DNA of 64,000 nt from an uncultured Pseudomonadota bacterium (GCA_913060515.1 CAJXRZ010000004.1:62001-126000), one strand, 5' to 3'; shown: positions 15,071 to 24,576, counted from the first letter of the stretch. The notes: generated from the letters alone by a model not told the origin. Made by a program: numbers and translations.

Positions 15071-16933
15071 CTACTGGCATTCTGGGATGGCGGGCAGCCC
15101 GATGGTCGGGTTGTCGTAGACGGCGCTGCACAGGAAGTCTCGGTAGAGGTCCTGGGCCTCGTCACTCTCAAAGGCGACGAAGTGGCTTCCGTCCACATAC
15201 GAGGCCAAGCCGGTGCTGACGCTCTGCTCGCCCCAAGCGGGCTGGGTTCGTTCTACCGGCGGATAGATCGGCTCCAGGCCCAGGACTTGATGGGCCATCG
15301 GAGGCTCACCTCCGTAGACCAGTGGGATGCCCGCGGCCGCGCTCAGGGCATCGCTGGTCTCGACCGGGGTGTAGATGTCCGCGGTGCCTTGGTACATCAG
15401 CACGTCGATGGGCGCCTCGGAGAACCAAGTGCGCCGCTGGTGCCAGTAGGGGGCGTAGTTGATGGGGTCGGTGGCATCGGCCAAGGTCTGTAGGAGGGCC
15501 GCGATGGGGTGCATCGCGTCGAACTGCTCGTCGGCTGCGAAGCCCAGAAGCTCCGTGACGAGCTCCTCCAGGTCCAAACCACCCTGCTTGCGGTAGAGCA
15601 CCGAGAGACTCAGGAGTCCGCCAGCGCCGGAGAGCACCGCTGCGTCCAGCTCATCGCCCATAAAGGGGAGGGCCATCGAGCCGGTGACGCCGCCCTGACT
15701 GTGTCCCATGTAGAGCACGTGCTCCGGGTCGGTGGTGACGCTGCCGCGGTCGGTCTCAAAGGTGTGGGCGCGTCCCGTAAGGATGTGGGCCAGGTAGACC
15801 GAATCCAAAGCGCCCTGACGGAAGTTGGCCCGTGCCGAGCTGGGATTGAAGAGGTTGAAGCTGTGCAGCTCCACATCCGTGTTCTCGGTGCCGCGGTCCC
15901 CATGCAGGGGCTGACTGATTCCGATGACCATCATCCCGCGTTGGGCTGCACGCCTTGAGATGCCGGCATCGCAGCAGGAGGTCCAGTCACCGCCTGTGCC
16001 ATGCACGTAGATGATGACGGGCCAGCCCGTGGCCGGTGGATCGTCTTTTGGAACGCTCACGCTCATGCGAACGCGCTCCCAGCCGGCCATCAGCGGCTCT
16101 CCCTGCTCATCGAACTGAAAGGCACCTCCGACGGAGGCGTATGGCCGCTCTCCGTGCTGCCAGAGGGGCACATAGACTTGGCCCTCGTAGACCCGGTTGA
16201 AGTTGCTGGTGGTCTTCTCCTCCAGGCTCTGGTTCAAGGATTGGGCGCCCAGTCTGTCCTCGAGGTGCCTGGCAATCGTGGCCATCTCCACCAGGGGATC
16301 CTGGGTGGTGAAGGTGGTCGCGATGGCGATGTCAGCGCTGCTCCTTCCCAACTCAAAGAGCGCCGCGTCCAGGTCGGACCAGCGGCCATAGTTCGGGTGG
16401 GTGCTCAGAAGCTCCTCTTGAAGCGCCTTGTCCGCGCGGGCGATGTCCGTCGTGACCACGGCTGCGTAGCGGGTGGCCGGACGAAGGGGAGCGCCGGAGA
16501 TGGGGCCAAAGGCCAGAAGGTTCTCCGGTTGGTAGGTCGTTGCCTTCTCTTGGAAGTCCACTTGCACCGGCACGGGCAGTCCAAAGTCAGGGCTGCTGGG
16601 GTCGATGTTGATCAGGAAGAGGGTGGCGCTGGAGACATCCAAGCTCTCCTCTGGGGTGGGCAGAAGCTCCAGATCCAGCGGGCCGTCGAAGCGAAAGTAG
16701 ACGGGGCCGTTGGTAGACGTGCCATCCAGTTCGTCTTCGATGACCTGGGCGTAGGCCTCGATCATCGGGATGTCTTCAACGCCTGGAAAGCCGGTCAAAT
16801 CCGGGGAACCGCGATCCGTTACCCGAGTCTCGGAGGGCCATGGGGCGTCGAAGAATTCACCGTCGGGCTCGTTGAGTGGCTGGGGGCCGGTGCCCCCGAG
16901 CAGGGTGCATCCGAGCAGACTGAGCAGGTGCAT
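15071..16933 (-). CDS. lipoprotein alpha/beta hydrolase
   Basis: A 620-residue predicted lipoprotein. ATG at 16933 gives 'MHLLSLLGC' with Cys9; a start seven codons earlier is possible. Residues about 60-300 form a domain seen in virulence-type lipases (an N-terminal Ig-like region with Pro-Ala-Thr-Arg-Tyr-Ala). The catalytic part begins at 'PVIIYVHGTGGDW' (oxyanion loop), with nucleophile elbow 'MGHSQGG', acid in 'GTADIYTP' and His in 'DGSHFVAF' near the C-terminus. Substrate is probably an ester lipid at the cell envelope. Upstream is a divergent lipoprotein gene; downstream is the CoaC-type gene. Confidence 0.85.
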   Translation of the reverse strand: MHLLSLLGCTLLGGTGPQPLNEPDGEFFDAPWPSETRVTDRGSPDLTGFPGVEDIPMIEAYAQVIEDELDGTSTNGPVYFRFDGPLDLELLPTPEESLDVSSATLFLINIDPSSPDFGLPVPVQVDFQEKATTYQPENLLAFGPISGAPLRPATRYAAVVTTDIARADKALQEELLSTHPNYGRWSDLDAALFELGRSSADIAIATTFTTQDPLVEMATIARHLEDRLGAQSLNQSLEEKTTSNFNRVYEGQVYVPLWQHGERPYASVGGAFQFDEQGEPLMAGWERVRMSVSVPKDDPPATGWPVIIYVHGTGGDWTSCCDAGISRRAAQRGMMVIGISQPLHGDRGTENTDVELHSFNLFNPSSARANFRQGALDSVYLAHILTGRAHTFETDRGSVTTDPEHVLYMGHSQGGVTGSMALPFMGDELDAAVLSGAGGLLSLSVLYRKQGGLDLEELVTELLGFAADEQFDAMHPIAALLQTLADATDPINYAPYWHQRRTWFSEAPIDVLMYQGTADIYTPVETSDALSAAAGIPLVYGGEPPMAHQVLGLEPIYPPVERTQPAWGEQSVSTGLASYVDGSHFVAFESDEAQDLYRDFLCSAVYDNPTIGLPAIPECQ

Positions 16934-17041
16934 GGGCGAATCCTCGGGCTGCACCCTATCTCTTCGTGCACAGGGTTTACAGCCGGCTGACCAGGTGTCC
17001 GCTAAGCTTTGTGGACATTGCGCCCTCGCGCCGGAGTCCCC

Positions 17042-17842
17042 ATGCTTGCCTTTCTGCCTCTCTTCCTGTCCTGCAAAGGGTCCATCGACCTTGGTCAGGG
17101 CGCCGATGCCGACGCCCGCCTGACCACCGACGTGTACACCTGGGAGTGCGGCGATGCTTCCACTGGCGAGATCTACGAGGGCGCCTTCTCTTGGAATGTG
17201 TCTCTGGAGTACGCCCCTGATGGCTTGCAGGACCGGCAGCTTCCCAGCGGGTGTGTCTACGGCCTAAGCATGTTCCCCTTCGATGCGGGAACCCAGGGCG
17301 CCGACATTCCAGGGTTGACCGATGAGCCCGAGTGGTTCGCCGGCGACCGGCAAGGGGAGTTGCGCCGCGAAGGTGCAGGTTTCTACTTCGACGAGGTCTT
17401 CTCGAACGTTCGTACCTGTGAGAAGGCTGATGAGCTCTTGGAGAGCGGTCTGACCCTGGAAGGGGCGGGCAGCTTCAGTGGTGCCGCAACGCCTACGGCG
17501 GGATCCATTGGCGACGTGAGCATCTCGGGCACCGCCAAAGAGGGTGTGATCGAGTTCGGCGAGACCGTTCAAGTGGACTGGGATGCAGAGGACTGGGACG
17601 ACGTCTGGATTCAGGTTCGCCAAGAGCGCGACGGAGAGGCCTGGGGCACCGTGACCTGCAACGCAGGCGACGGCGACAGCTTCACGGTTGACGAGGATGT
17701 CTGGGATCTGCTGACCGAGCTGCCGGTGGAGTACATCGACCTGTACGTCGGCTTCCAGAACACCGAGATCCAGGAGCTGGAAGACGGTCAGAAGATCGAA
17801 CTGGTCACCCGTGGAATGCACGTCTTTGTCGTGCAAGACTAA
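17042..17842 (+). CDS. predicted lipoprotein of unknown function
   Basis: A 266-residue product. The ATG at 17042 gives 'MLAFLPLFLSCKGS' with lipobox Cys11. The body is acidic, Asp/Glu/Gly-rich, with four further Cys, and probably beta-sandwich; no family is recognised. A GCTAAGCT motif lies at 17001-17008, 33 bases upstream. Divergent from the hydrolase lipoprotein gene, and followed by the degenerate-receiver gene after 86 bases. Confidence 0.75.
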   Translation: MLAFLPLFLSCKGSIDLGQGADADARLTTDVYTWECGDASTGEIYEGAFSWNVSLEYAPDGLQDRQLPSGCVYGLSMFPFDAGTQGADIPGLTDEPEWFAGDRQGELRREGAGFYFDEVFSNVRTCEKADELLESGLTLEGAGSFSGAATPTAGSIGDVSISGTAKEGVIEFGETVQVDWDAEDWDDVWIQVRQERDGEAWGTVTCNAGDGDSFTVDEDVWDLLTELPVEYIDLYVGFQNTEIQELEDGQKIELVTRGMHVFVVQD

Positions 17843-17928
17843 GCTTTAGGCTCTCGCCTCTTTTGACGCCCCCGCCTCGCGGGTGGTAGCACTGCGCTCC
17901 TCGGCACCAAGCCGTCCAGGCAGGACAC

Positions 17929-18624
17929 ATGAGCAAGACCGCATTGGTCGTGCACCCCAATCCGAACACTCAGCGGCGCGCCAACCAAGCGCTGGCCACG
18001 CTGGGCTTCCGCGTGGTCTCCGCCAACGGTGTTCGTGAGTCGAAGATGCAGGCTGGGAGCGCGTCCGTGGACGTTGTGCTCTCCGGCGTTCGCTTGCCGG
18101 ATGGCAGCGGCTATGAGCTTGCACGCACCCTCAGAGAGTCGCACCCAGCCGCGCTGGTGTTCCTGCTCAGTGGGGGCTTTGACGTCTACGACGCCGAACA
18201 GGCGGCCGCTTGCGGTGTAGATGGGCGCGTCAGCGTGCCTTTCACCACAGAGTCGCTGCGCACGCGCATCGAGGCCTCGCTTGGACCACTGAGTGTGGAC
18301 GAGGACGCTGGGGACCCCTTGTCCTACAAGGGCCCGCTCATGGTGGACGACGAGCCGACCCCCTTGGCGGCCTCCACCCACCCTGCGCCGCCCGTAAGCA
18401 GCGAGCGCATGGCAAGTTTTGTGCCCCGTGATGCGCGCCAACCCGATCCCGTGGCGGTTGACCCCGCTGTGGTGGGCCCTGCTTTGGAGCGGGCCATCCT
18501 GGAGGTACTTCCAGAAGTCGTGGAAGGGGTGTTGCGCACTGCGCTCGCCTCCAATCCCGACTTCCGGGGTCTGGTCGAGAAGGCCATCCAGGATGCAGTG
18601 GCGGCCAAGCTCAAAGAGAGCTGA
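17929..18624 (+). CDS. degenerate (pseudo) receiver-domain protein
   Basis: A 231-residue soluble protein. Residues 1-118 follow the CheY-like fold ('DVVLSGVRLPDGSGYELAR', 'LVFLLSGG', 'VSVPFT'), but the phosphoryl Asp is Gly53, the acidic pair after beta-1 is His-Pro (9-10), and the Lys before Pro-Phe is Val103. Phosphorylation is therefore not expected. Residues about 120-175 are a Pro/Ala linker, and 176-231 are a helical C-terminus with 'ALERAILEVLPEVVEGVLR' that may mediate self-association. FrzS of Myxococcus is a known case of a pseudo-receiver in polar signalling, but no orthology is claimed. ATG at 17929 has AGGA 5 bases upstream. Confidence 0.8.
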   Translation: MSKTALVVHPNPNTQRRANQALATLGFRVVSANGVRESKMQAGSASVDVVLSGVRLPDGSGYELARTLRESHPAALVFLLSGGFDVYDAEQAAACGVDGRVSVPFTTESLRTRIEASLGPLSVDEDAGDPLSYKGPLMVDDEPTPLAASTHPAPPVSSERMASFVPRDARQPDPVAVDPAVVGPALERAILEVLPEVVEGVLRTALASNPDFRGLVEKAIQDAVAAKLKES

Positions 18625-18771
18625 GTCCAGTCTCTCAGAGGCAAGGCCGCTCATCCAAAGCGCTGCAAGTCCGCACCCGCTGGATGGGCTATGCAGCACA
18701 CCTGATTTCGGCCTCTCCGCTGGGGAGGCAGACCCGATTTCTGGGCCCTGAGCCCATGACCGAGATGTGCC

Positions 18772-21426
18772 ATGTCTGAGAACAACGAGCTCCCAAGCAA
18801 CTACGACGCCCACGCCTCCGCCGAGCGCTACTACAGCTGGTGGGAAGACCAAGGCTTGTTCAAGGGGGACGCCGACGGCGACAAGCCCCCTTACGCGATC
18901 GTGATTCCGCCTCCAAACGTGACCGGCTCCCTGCACATGGGCCATGCGCTGGACAACACGCTCCAAGACATCCTGGTGCGCTACAAGCGCATGGACGGCT
19001 TCGATGCTGTCTGGATCCCGGGCACCGATCACGCCGGAATCGCCACCCAGATGGTGGTGGAGCGCGAGCTGGCCAAGGACGGCATCTCGCGCCACGACCT
19101 GGGTCGGGAAGCCTTCTTGGAGAAGGTGTGGGAGTGGAAGAAGAAGAACGGTGACCGCATCATCTTCCAGCTTCGCTCCCTGGGCGTGTCCTGCGACTGG
19201 AGCCGGGAGCGCTTCACGATGGACGAAGGGCTAAGCGCCGCCGTGCGCCAGGTCTTCGTGAAGTACTACGAGGAGGGTTTGATCTACCGAGACACCCGCC
19301 TCATCAACTGGGATCCAGGGACCCGCACAGTGCTCTCGGATCTGGAAGTGGAATACGACGATGACCACGTGGGCGAGCTCTGGAGCTTTGCCTACCCCCT
19401 CTCCGATGGCTCCGGCGAGCTGGTGGTGGCGACGACCCGTCCCGAGACCATGCTGGGTGACACCGCGGTGGCCGTGCACCCTGAGGATGAGCGCTACAAG
19501 CACCTGATCGGCAAGACCGTGCACAACCCCCTGGTGGACCGCCACATCCCCATCGTGGGCGACGCCATCTTGGTGGACCCAGCCTTCGGAACCGGCGCTG
19601 TGAAGGTGACCCCGGCCCACGACTTCAACGACTATGAGGTGGGCAAGCGTCACGGGCTGGAGTTCATCACCATGTTCGATGACGCCGCTTGCGTGAACGA
19701 GCAGGGCGGCGAGCGCTTCAAAGGCATGCCGAGCAAGCAAGCCCGCAAGGCCGTGAAGGCCGCTGTGGAAGAGCTGGGCCTGTTCCGTGGCACCAAGGAG
19801 CACAAGCACCCTCTGGGCCGCTCCCAGCGTGGCGGCGCGGTTGTGGAGCCCATGCTCTCCACCCAGTGGTTCGTGAAGATGAAGCCCCTGGCCGCACCCG
19901 CCATCGCTGCTGTGGAGCACGGCGCGACCGAGTTTGTGCCCCGGCGCTTCGAGAACACCTACTTTGCTTGGATGCGGGAGATCCGCGACTGGTGCATCAG
20001 CCGCCAGCTCTGGTGGGGACACCAGATCCCCGCTTGGTACGACGCCAAGGGCAATGTCTACGTGGGCGAGAGCGAGGCCGCCGTGCGAGAGACCCACGAG
20101 CTGGCCGAGGACTTGGTGCTGACCCAGGACGCCGACGTGCTGGACACCTGGTTCTCCTCGGCCCTCTGGCCCTTCTCCACCTTGGGGTGGCCGGACAAGG
20201 ACGCCAAGGATCTGGCCAAGTGGTACCCCACCTCCGTGCTGGTGACCGGCTTCGACATCATCTTCTTCTGGGTCGCCCGGATGATGTTCAGCGGCATCCA
20301 CAACATGGGCACGGTGCCCTTCGCCAAGGTGTGCATTCACGGTCTGGTTCGCGATGAGAATGGCGTGAAGATGTCCAAGACCAAGGGCAACGTGGTTGAC
20401 CCTCTGGACACCATCGCCAAGCATGGCGTGGACGCCTTCCGCTTCACCTTGGCCCGCCTGGCCGCCCCAGGCGCCGACATGAGCTGGCGCGACCACGAGG
20501 TGGACGTCTCCGGCCGCTTCGTGAACAAGATCTGGCAGGCGCTGCGCTTCACCATGCAGAACATGGAGGGCTACGATCCCTCTGCAACCCCAAGCTTGGG
20601 CTTGTACGACCAGTGGATCCTCACCCGTCTGGGTCAGGCAACGGACCGCATCCGAGGCCACCTCGATGCTTTCCGCTTTGACCAGGCCTGCTCCGAGCTC
20701 CACGCCTTCACCTGGGATGAGCTCTGCGACTGGTACCTGGAGCTGAGCAAGTCGGCTGTGTATGGCCCATCAACGGCGGGAGCAGAGGGGGAGCCGCGCC
20801 AGGCCGCTCAGCACACCCTGTTGGCCGTGTTCTCCGCGGTCGCTCGCTTGATGCACCCCATCATGCCTTTCCTCTCCGAGGAGATCTGGCAGAAGCTGCC
20901 TCAGACCTCGGGCTCGGTCATGGTGGCTGAGTACCCCCGCGCTGCCGACTACCCAGCGGATGCAGAGATCATCGAGCAGGTGGCCTTCCTTCAGGACGTC
21001 ATCCGCGGCATGCGGCGCCTGCGGGCCGAGATGGAGATCTCTCCCCGTCTGCCCTTCAAGGTGCTGGCTCTGGGTCCAAAGGCCTCCTGGCTTCTCACCC
21101 ATGGTGCCGGCCTCAAGCACTTGGCCAACGTGGTTGACGTGCGCCTGGACGGCGAGCTGCCAGAGGCCCGCGCCACGTCTGTGGTGGCAGGCGCTGAGAT
21201 CCACGTGGATCTGGAAGGCGTGGTCGATGTGGACGCCGAGCGCGCGCGTCTGCAGAAGGAGATGGACCGCGTCAACAAGGATGCTGTGGGCCTGCGCAAG
21301 AAGCTGGGCAACCAGGCCTTCGTGGCCAAGGCGCCGGACCATGTGGTCGCCAAGTTCGAAGAGAAGCTGGCCCTGGCGGACAGCCGCCTCAAGGGGCTTG
21401 CCGCTTCGCTGAAGGCCTTGGGATAG
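18772..21426 (+). CDS. valS: valyl-tRNA synthetase
   Basis: An 884-residue class Ia synthetase of normal length. Signature His55-Met-Gly-His58 (HIGH) in 'PPNVTGSLHMGHA' and Lys533-Met-Ser-Lys536 are present, with an intact CP1 editing domain ('TTRPETMLGD') and the 'ISRQLWWGHQIPAWY' segment. The C-terminal 65 residues form the coiled-coil tRNA arm. It charges tRNA-Val with valine in the cytoplasm. ATG at 18772; ribosome site is weak. nadC follows after 34 bases and birA after that, a likely transcript. Confidence 0.98.
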   Translation: MSENNELPSNYDAHASAERYYSWWEDQGLFKGDADGDKPPYAIVIPPPNVTGSLHMGHALDNTLQDILVRYKRMDGFDAVWIPGTDHAGIATQMVVERELAKDGISRHDLGREAFLEKVWEWKKKNGDRIIFQLRSLGVSCDWSRERFTMDEGLSAAVRQVFVKYYEEGLIYRDTRLINWDPGTRTVLSDLEVEYDDDHVGELWSFAYPLSDGSGELVVATTRPETMLGDTAVAVHPEDERYKHLIGKTVHNPLVDRHIPIVGDAILVDPAFGTGAVKVTPAHDFNDYEVGKRHGLEFITMFDDAACVNEQGGERFKGMPSKQARKAVKAAVEELGLFRGTKEHKHPLGRSQRGGAVVEPMLSTQWFVKMKPLAAPAIAAVEHGATEFVPRRFENTYFAWMREIRDWCISRQLWWGHQIPAWYDAKGNVYVGESEAAVRETHELAEDLVLTQDADVLDTWFSSALWPFSTLGWPDKDAKDLAKWYPTSVLVTGFDIIFFWVARMMFSGIHNMGTVPFAKVCIHGLVRDENGVKMSKTKGNVVDPLDTIAKHGVDAFRFTLARLAAPGADMSWRDHEVDVSGRFVNKIWQALRFTMQNMEGYDPSATPSLGLYDQWILTRLGQATDRIRGHLDAFRFDQACSELHAFTWDELCDWYLELSKSAVYGPSTAGAEGEPRQAAQHTLLAVFSAVARLMHPIMPFLSEEIWQKLPQTSGSVMVAEYPRAADYPADAEIIEQVAFLQDVIRGMRRLRAEMEISPRLPFKVLALGPKASWLLTHGAGLKHLANVVDVRLDGELPEARATSVVAGAEIHVDLEGVVDVDAERARLQKEMDRVNKDAVGLRKKLGNQAFVAKAPDHVVAKFEEKLALADSRLKGLAASLKALG

Positions 21427-21460
21427 GCAGCGGGCTAAGCTGCCTCCCCTGGAGGCGACG

Positions 21461-22282
21461 ATGCGCATTGAAGACCTGATCAAGCTGGCTTTTGACGAGG
21501 ACCTGGGTCCAGGTGACTTGACCACAGAGTCCACGGTAGATCCCAGCTTGAAGGGCACAGCGCGCATCTACGCCAAGCAGGATCTGGTCGTCTCCGGCAC
21601 CTTGCCGGCGCGGCTGGCCTTTGAGCGCATGGGCGTGCAGTGGGAGGGCTTGGCCCAAGACGGAGACGCCTTGAGCTACGGGCAGAACCTCTGTCGGCTG
21701 CACGGGACCATGGCCGGCATCCTTCAGGCTGAGCGCATCGCCCTGAACTTCCTGATGCGCTGCTCCGGCATCGCCACCAACACCCGGGCGACGGTCTCCG
21801 CTGCGGAGGGCAAGGTTCGGGTGGTCTGCACCCGCAAGACCACGCCCCTTCACCGGGAGTTGGAGAAGGACGCTGTGCGTCATGGCGGCGGGCACAACCA
21901 CCGTCACGGCCTGTACGACGGGGTGATGATCAAGGACAACCACATCGTCGCGGCCGGTGGCATTGCCCAGGCCGTCGCCAAGGCGCGAGACCACATTCAC
22001 CACCTGGTGAAGATCGAGGTGGAGGTGGAGAACCTGGAGCAGCTCCAGGTGGCCATCGACGCTGGGGCCGACGTCATCCTGCTCGACAACATGGACAACG
22101 AGATGCTGGCGCAGGCTGTCGCCGTCGGCAAGGGAAAGGCTGTGCTGGAGGCCTCTGGCAACATGACCGCTGAGCGCATCGCAGAGCTCAAGGACCATGG
22201 CTTGGACGTGATCTCGGTCGGGGGGCTGATTCACCAGGCCCGCTGGGTGGACTTCTCCCTGCGCATCGACCCCATCGCCTGA
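21461..22282 (+). CDS. nadC: nicotinate-nucleotide pyrophosphorylase (carboxylating)
   Basis: A 273-residue quinolinate phosphoribosyltransferase. It shows 'DLGPGDLTT' near the N-terminus, 'RKTTPLHRELEKDAVRHGGG' (substrate and PRPP binding) and 'MIKDNHI', plus the 'EVEVENLEQ' and 'LLDNM' strands of the barrel. It makes nicotinate mononucleotide from quinolinate in NAD synthesis. ATG at 21461 is preceded by GGAGG 7 bases upstream and a GCTAAGCT motif at 21434-21441. Between valS and birA on the same strand. Confidence 0.97.
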   Translation: MRIEDLIKLAFDEDLGPGDLTTESTVDPSLKGTARIYAKQDLVVSGTLPARLAFERMGVQWEGLAQDGDALSYGQNLCRLHGTMAGILQAERIALNFLMRCSGIATNTRATVSAAEGKVRVVCTRKTTPLHRELEKDAVRHGGGHNHRHGLYDGVMIKDNHIVAAGGIAQAVAKARDHIHHLVKIEVEVENLEQLQVAIDAGADVILLDNMDNEMLAQAVAVGKGKAVLEASGNMTAERIAELKDHGLDVISVGGLIHQARWVDFSLRIDPIA

Positions 22283-22290
22283 GGCTGAGC

Positions 22291-23229
22291 TTGGACCCCT
22301 TCGATGAGCGGCCCTTGGGGGCCAAGGTAGCCGGCGGCCTGGAAGAGGGACCGCTCACCGGGCAGGTCCTGGCGGAGCACTTCGGTGTGAGTCGCCAAGC
22401 CATTTGGAAGGCCGTTCAGGCGCTGCGTGCGGAGGGCATGGAGGTGGCCTCTGAGAGCGGGGGATACCGCAGGGGTGGTGGCGGCTTTGGGCCTCTGAGC
22501 TTGAGCTGGCGCTGCAACCGGCCTGTGGTCTTTCACTCGGAGACCGGCAGCACAAACCGGGACCTCTTTACGCTGGCCTTGGACGGCGCAGAGGCTGGGA
22601 CTCTGGTCGTCGCCGAGCGCCAGGTGGCCGGAAAGGGACGCTTGGGCCGCACGTGGGTCTCCAGCGAGGGAAAGAACCTGAGCTTCTCCTTGCTGCTGCG
22701 TCCATCCCTGCTCCCGGAGCAGGCGCCGCTGCTCTGCCTTGCAGCAGCCGTGGCCATCCACGAGGTCACTGGACTGGGGATCAAGTGGCCCAACGACATC
22801 CTGGCGCCCACGGCCGATGGTGTAGGCGCCAAGGTCTCGGGCATCTTGGCTGAGCTTCACGCAGAGGTCGGACACCTACACTTTGTGGTGCTCGGCGTCG
22901 GCTTGAATGTCCATGCCCAAGACTTCCCAGAGGGGGTCGTGGCGACCTCGTTGGCGGAGGCCTGTCCCGGCCGTGTCTGGGACCGAGGGGCGCTGCTCGG
23001 GGAGCTGGTGGACCGCATCGAGAGCCGCTGCTACCAACTCCAGACCGACCCTGAAGGGGTCCTGAGCGCTTGGCGGGCAGGCAGCGTGACCCTGGGTCAC
23101 GAGGTGCGGGTTGGCCAACATCAAGGGGTCGCGGTGGACCTGCGCGAGGACGGGGCGCTCATTCTGGAGACCGCTCAGGGGCGGGTGCCCATCTTGGCGG
23201 GCGACGTCCAGATGGTGCTCTCTAGCTGA
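22291..23229 (+). CDS. birA: bifunctional biotin-protein ligase/biotin operon repressor type
   Basis: A 312-residue protein with an N-terminal helix-turn-helix (residues about 20-55, 'VLAEHFGVSRQAIWKAVQAL'), a catalytic ligase domain with 'GKGRLGRTW' (biotinyl-AMP loop), 'IKWPNDI' and 'KVSGILAE', and a C-terminal SH3-like domain. It attaches biotin to carboxyl carrier proteins. The DNA-binding domain suggests biotin-responsive repression, but no bio gene is nearby. Start taken as TTG at 22291, 8 bases after nadC. Its 3' end overlaps a small minus-strand gene by 8 bases. Confidence 0.93.
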   Translation: MDPFDERPLGAKVAGGLEEGPLTGQVLAEHFGVSRQAIWKAVQALRAEGMEVASESGGYRRGGGGFGPLSLSWRCNRPVVFHSETGSTNRDLFTLALDGAEAGTLVVAERQVAGKGRLGRTWVSSEGKNLSFSLLLRPSLLPEQAPLLCLAAAVAIHEVTGLGIKWPNDILAPTADGVGAKVSGILAELHAEVGHLHFVVLGVGLNVHAQDFPEGVVATSLAEACPGRVWDRGALLGELVDRIESRCYQLQTDPEGVLSAWRAGSVTLGHEVRVGQHQGVAVDLREDGALILETAQGRVPILAGDVQMVLSS

Positions 23230-23326
23230 TCAGCAGGGTGGTCACGCCAGCGGCCACGGTCAGGCATACCAGAGCGCCGGCTTGGATCCACATGGCCCAG
23301 GAGTCGCTTTGGGTCTTGGCTTGCAT
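23222..23326 (-). CDS. 34-residue single-span membrane peptide
   Basis: A short ORF: ATG at 23326 with a perfect GGAGG ribosome site 4 bases upstream, ending with TAG at 23222. The product has a polar N-terminus (Met-Gln-Ala-Lys-Thr-Gln-Ser-Asp) followed by Trp-x-Met-Trp and an 18-20 residue hydrophobic helix to the C-terminus (Leu-Leu-Ile-Ser). It would be a small inner-membrane protein of unknown role. It lies in the gap between birA and the protease gene, on the opposite strand, overlapping the last 8 bases of birA. Confidence 0.6.
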   Translation of the reverse strand: MQAKTQSDSWAMWIQAGALVCLTVAAGVTTLLIS

Positions 23327-23517
23327 ACTGCCTCCAATGTCAGGGTACGGCAAAGTGCGAGGTGTAAGACTTGCGCATGCCAAAGATCGACTTTCCGCGT
23401 GGATCTTTGGCTTTGCGCTCAGGCGCGTGTCCGCAGGGCGAAAGGGTGTTGGAGCCAGGGGACTGGCGGCCCTGCCCCCCGAACGGCTAAACCAGCTTTC
23501 CGCTTTAGGAGAGAGAG

Positions 23518-24576
23518 ATGTTTTTGCTCGTCGCAGCCGCCATGGCTCAGGGACCCAGCCCCAAGATCATCAACGGCGCCGACGCCAGTGAGGGGGATTT
23601 TCCTGCGACGGGCGGCATGGTGATGGGCGCGACCCTGTCCTTTCAGGGCCAGGGCCAGGACATCCGTCAGTTCGTCTGTTCCTCCACGCTGATCGCACCG
23701 GACACCGTGCTGCTCGCGGCGCACTGCATTGACGAGTTCGCCTTCACCTACGGGATCTTCGAGCTCCAGAACGCCGACATGCGGTGGACGCGTCAGTCGG
23801 ACCTCTCCTCTCTGGACGGCACCAGCCAGAGCATCCCCGCTTGGCCGGACGACGCTGTGGCTGCCTGGGATTGGGTCTATCACCCAAGCTGGGACATGCA
23901 GGCCTTGGCCACGGGCCTGAGCGAGAACCGCGACATCGCGCTGCTCTTCCTCGATGAGCCTGTCCTGGACGTGGACTTCATGTACTTGGCCACCGCCGAG
24001 GAGGCCCAGGCCCTGGATGTCGGGAGCCCGGTCACCGTCGTGGGTTGGGGGCAGCAGATCGCAACTGGTTTTGGCCAGCCCAGCCCTGAGGGGAGCTACG
24101 CCTACAAGCAGATGGGCGAGAGCTACATCGCTGAAGTCTCCCCCTACGAGTTCAAGGTCGGGGACCTGGAGTCGGACGTGCGCAAGTGCCACGGCGACAG
24201 CGGCGGTCCCAGCTTTGCTCAGGTCGGCGCCGACGGTGACTGGCGTTTGGTGGGGGTGACCTCGCATGCCTACGACAACACCGACTGCAATGAGACGGGC
24301 GGCGTAGACACCCGCGTGGACTACTACCTGGACTGGATCGACGCAGAGATGCAGGCGCGCTGTGATGACGGCACCCGCTCTTGGTGTGAGCAGACGGGCA
24401 TTCCCAACGCCTCCCTTGAGCCGGACCTGGGCGATGACCCCATCGTGGTCGACGTGGAAGAGAAGAGGCGGCTCTTCGGCTGCTCCTCCGCTCCCAGCCA
24501 GCGCAGCCTGGGCCTTCTCGGTCTGGCAGCCGGCTTGCTGATGATGGGCCGCCGCCGCCGCCGCCGCCGCGACTGA
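23518..24576 (+). CDS. S1-family (trypsin-fold) serine protease with MYXO-CTERM-like tail
   Basis: A 352-residue secreted protease. ATG at 23518 has AGGAG 6-7 bases upstream; signal peptide 'MFLLVAAAMAQG'. The mature end begins near 'IINGADASEGDFP', the usual activation site. Triad: His69 ('LLAAHC'), Asp139 ('NRDIALL'), Ser228 ('CHGDSGGP'). The residue six before the Ser, which sets S1 specificity, is Arg222 rather than Asp, so it should not be trypsin-like. The C-terminus has Gly-Cys-Ser-Ser, a hydrophobic helix and seven Arg, as in MYXO-CTERM sorting tails, which predicts surface anchoring. Upstream 191 bases (23327-23517) show no other gene. Confidence 0.92.
   Translation: MFLLVAAAMAQGPSPKIINGADASEGDFPATGGMVMGATLSFQGQGQDIRQFVCSSTLIAPDTVLLAAHCIDEFAFTYGIFELQNADMRWTRQSDLSSLDGTSQSIPAWPDDAVAAWDWVYHPSWDMQALATGLSENRDIALLFLDEPVLDVDFMYLATAEEAQALDVGSPVTVVGWGQQIATGFGQPSPEGSYAYKQMGESYIAEVSPYEFKVGDLESDVRKCHGDSGGPSFAQVGADGDWRLVGVTSHAYDNTDCNETGGVDTRVDYYLDWIDAEMQARCDDGTRSWCEQTGIPNASLEPDLGDDPIVVDVEEKRRLFGCSSAPSQRSLGLLGLAAGLLMMGRRRRRRRD

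Noticed and set aside
19231-20703. 490-codon antisense frame in valS
   Set aside because: Shadow of a certain gene; product is a His/Val/Gly-rich string without domains.
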